This document shows, piece by piece, positions 5,784-6,411 of a stretch of DNA of 6,411 nt. The notes below the pieces were generated by a model, which made no database searches, was not told where the DNA came from, and worked only from the letters and a program-made list of their open reading frames with translations. Position numbers and translations under genes: made by a program. The stretch's first letter is position 1, and each line of letters starts with the position of its first letter. Origin of the DNA: CADCTB01 sp038231955 (GTDB taxonomy: Bacteria > Actinomycetota > Acidimicrobiia > Acidimicrobiales > AC-14). Location: positions 1 through 6,411 of the forward strand of contig JBBSIS010000186.1 of assembly GCA_038231955.1 (NCBI GenBank). The letters run 5' to 3'.

Positions 5784-6062
5784 ATGGCTGTGAAGACAGG
5801 TCGAATGGAAGCCCGTGTTTCGCCGGAAGAGCGCGAGCGGATCGAGCGCGCCGCGTCGGCGAGCGGCTTGTCCGTCTCGGCGTTCATGGTGAGCGCCGCC
5901 GTCGCCCGGGCCGACGAGGTCATCGCAGCCGCGACGAGCACAACCGTTCCGGCGGACTACTTCGATGACCTGCGAGCTGCGCTCGACGTGGCGGGGCCCG
6001 CCCCGCGTCTGGCGAAGGCGGCGAAGGACGCTCGCCGGCGCCGTCACATCGAAGCCGGTTGA
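5784..6062 (+). CDS. TacA-like (DUF1778) antitoxin of a GNAT toxin module
   Basis: A complete 92-residue protein: MAVKTGRMEARVSPEERERI gives the ribbon strand and first helix, ERAASASGLSVSAFMVSAAV completes a ribbon-helix-helix DNA-binding domain, and the C-terminal part with DYFDDLRAALD and a basic tail is the region that covers the acetyltransferase toxin in TacAT pairs. In the family these toxins acetylate charged tRNAs and the antitoxin both neutralises and represses. It has a good ribosome binding site. The toxin should follow in overlap; a TTG start overlaps the stop as TTGA, but only the first part of a toxin remains. The antitoxin is intact. Confidence 0.85.
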   Translation: MAVKTGRMEARVSPEERERIERAASASGLSVSAFMVSAAVARADEVIAAATSTTVPADYFDDLRAALDVAGPAPRLAKAAKDARRRRHIEAG

Positions 6063-6127
6063 CCCTTCGGGTCGAGGCGCTCGGTGACCACGGACTCGAT
6101 GGGTTCGGCGGCGGCGAGGATGCCGTC
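6059..6127 (+). pseudogene. GNAT (TacT-like) toxin, N-terminal stub
   Basis: A TTG at 6059-6061 overlaps the TGA of the antitoxin (TTGA, equivalent to the usual ATGA coupling). The frame reads TLRVEALGDHGLDGFGGGED, close to the usual opening of TacT-type acetyltransferases (RVE-LGDHD, then GF-CG). After about residue 23 no family feature can be seen; the acetyl-CoA binding motif (Q/R-x-x-G-x-G/A) is absent, and the frame instead runs open into a helix-turn-helix protein. The Cys of the usual GF-CG is Gly here. A toxin of normal size (about 160-170 residues) has been lost. Confidence 0.55.
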
Positions 6128-6226
6128 CACCCGCGCCACATGCCTCTCGATGTGGTCCTCGCTCACACAGACACAGCGCGTTTCCACCACGAGGGCGTGG
6201 CGAATCCACCATCAGACGCCTGCCCG

Positions 6227-6411
6227 GTGCGACACTGGATCGGTGACCCGTTCGGTAGACAAGAGCCGCAGTTCCTCGATTCCCGTGACCTCGTCCAGGT
6301 CCGCTGTGAGATGGTGCGCCGGGTCCGCCAGGACGGCGACAGCGGGCGCCGCCTCGCGTTCGGGTTCTCCCGCCCGAGCTGGTACGCGGCTGCCTCGGTG
6401 TCTATCTGCCA
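6227..6411 (+). CDS. Helix-turn-helix protein of mobile-element type, 5' part, runs off the window
   Basis: In the frame of a GTG at 6227, DPFGRQEPQFLDSRDLVQV is followed by EMVRRVRQDG and FGFSRPSWYAAA. Relatives I recall read FDARDLVQVKYEMVRRVRVD, then a short helix and AFGFSRPSFY, the recognition-helix part of a winged or homeodomain-like helix-turn-helix found near transposase and integrase genes. Between RVRQDG and FGFSRP the residues do not fit (DSGRRLA instead of an Ala-rich helix), and moving the frame by one base gives a better GAASR; two compensating indels are likely. The start is uncertain, since the frame is open back to the toxin stub. The C-terminal part lies outside the window. 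Confidence 0.55.
   Translation, partial: MRHWIGDPFGRQEPQFLDSRDLVQVRCEMVRRVRQDGDSGRRLAFGFSRPSWYAAASVSIC

Noticed and set aside
1..6411. CRISPR array, tRNA or rRNA genes
   Set aside because: No regularly spaced direct repeats, no cloverleaf with a CCA end and no conserved rRNA segments were seen by eye on either strand.

Overview
The window is very GC-rich (G/C strongly preferred at third codon positions, frequent GTG/TTG starts), which together with the gene families (MGT-type glycosyltransferase, actinobacterial VapBC, Uma2, TacA-type antitoxin, a promoter next to the start codon with no leader) suggests an actinomycete or related Actinomycetota, probably an accessory or plasmid-like region or metagenomic contig. 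No core genes, rRNA, tRNA or CRISPR array were seen.

Left part (1-2481): a pair of divergent tailoring-type enzymes, a family-1 glycosyltransferase on the minus strand (318-1481) and a class I SAM-dependent methyltransferase on the plus strand (1599-2481). A nested inverted repeat (1513-1573) lies exactly midway between them. Both genes are broken. The methyltransferase has one frameshift. The glycosyltransferase has two compensating single-base shifts and a roughly 92-bp internal segment (777-868) that lies in the opposite orientation. Turning that segment around on paper restores a continuous, family-like protein. Bases 1-317 hold no recognisable gene.

Middle part (2482-3088): degraded DNA with a short remnant of a large DEAD/SNF2-type helicase, cut off just before its Walker A motif, plus unidentified coding-like scraps.

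Right part (3089-6411): a dense cluster of toxin-antitoxin pieces. In order: an orphan PIN-domain remnant without its N-terminal catalytic Asp; the N-terminal third of a VapC joined to it out of frame; an intact VapB (minus strand); an intact ribbon-helix-helix-like antitoxin (plus) followed by a PIN toxin with an internal deletion; a frameshifted antitoxin-like gene (minus) with a perfect 20-bp palindrome upstream; an intact Uma2-family putative nuclease with a clear leaderless promoter; an intact TacA-like (DUF1778) antitoxin followed by only the first ~23 residues of its GNAT toxin; and, running off the end, the start of a helix-turn-helix protein.

The striking theme is that three of four recognisable antitoxins are open and intact, whereas every recognisable toxin (two VapC/PIN, one PIN, one GNAT) is truncated, deleted or shifted. 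That fits selection for keeping antitoxins while toxins decay. Many single-base indels could also be sequencing errors, but the inversion, the internal deletion and the gene-gene junction cannot be explained by single-base errors. No complete undescribed system was identified; the intact genes belong to known families.
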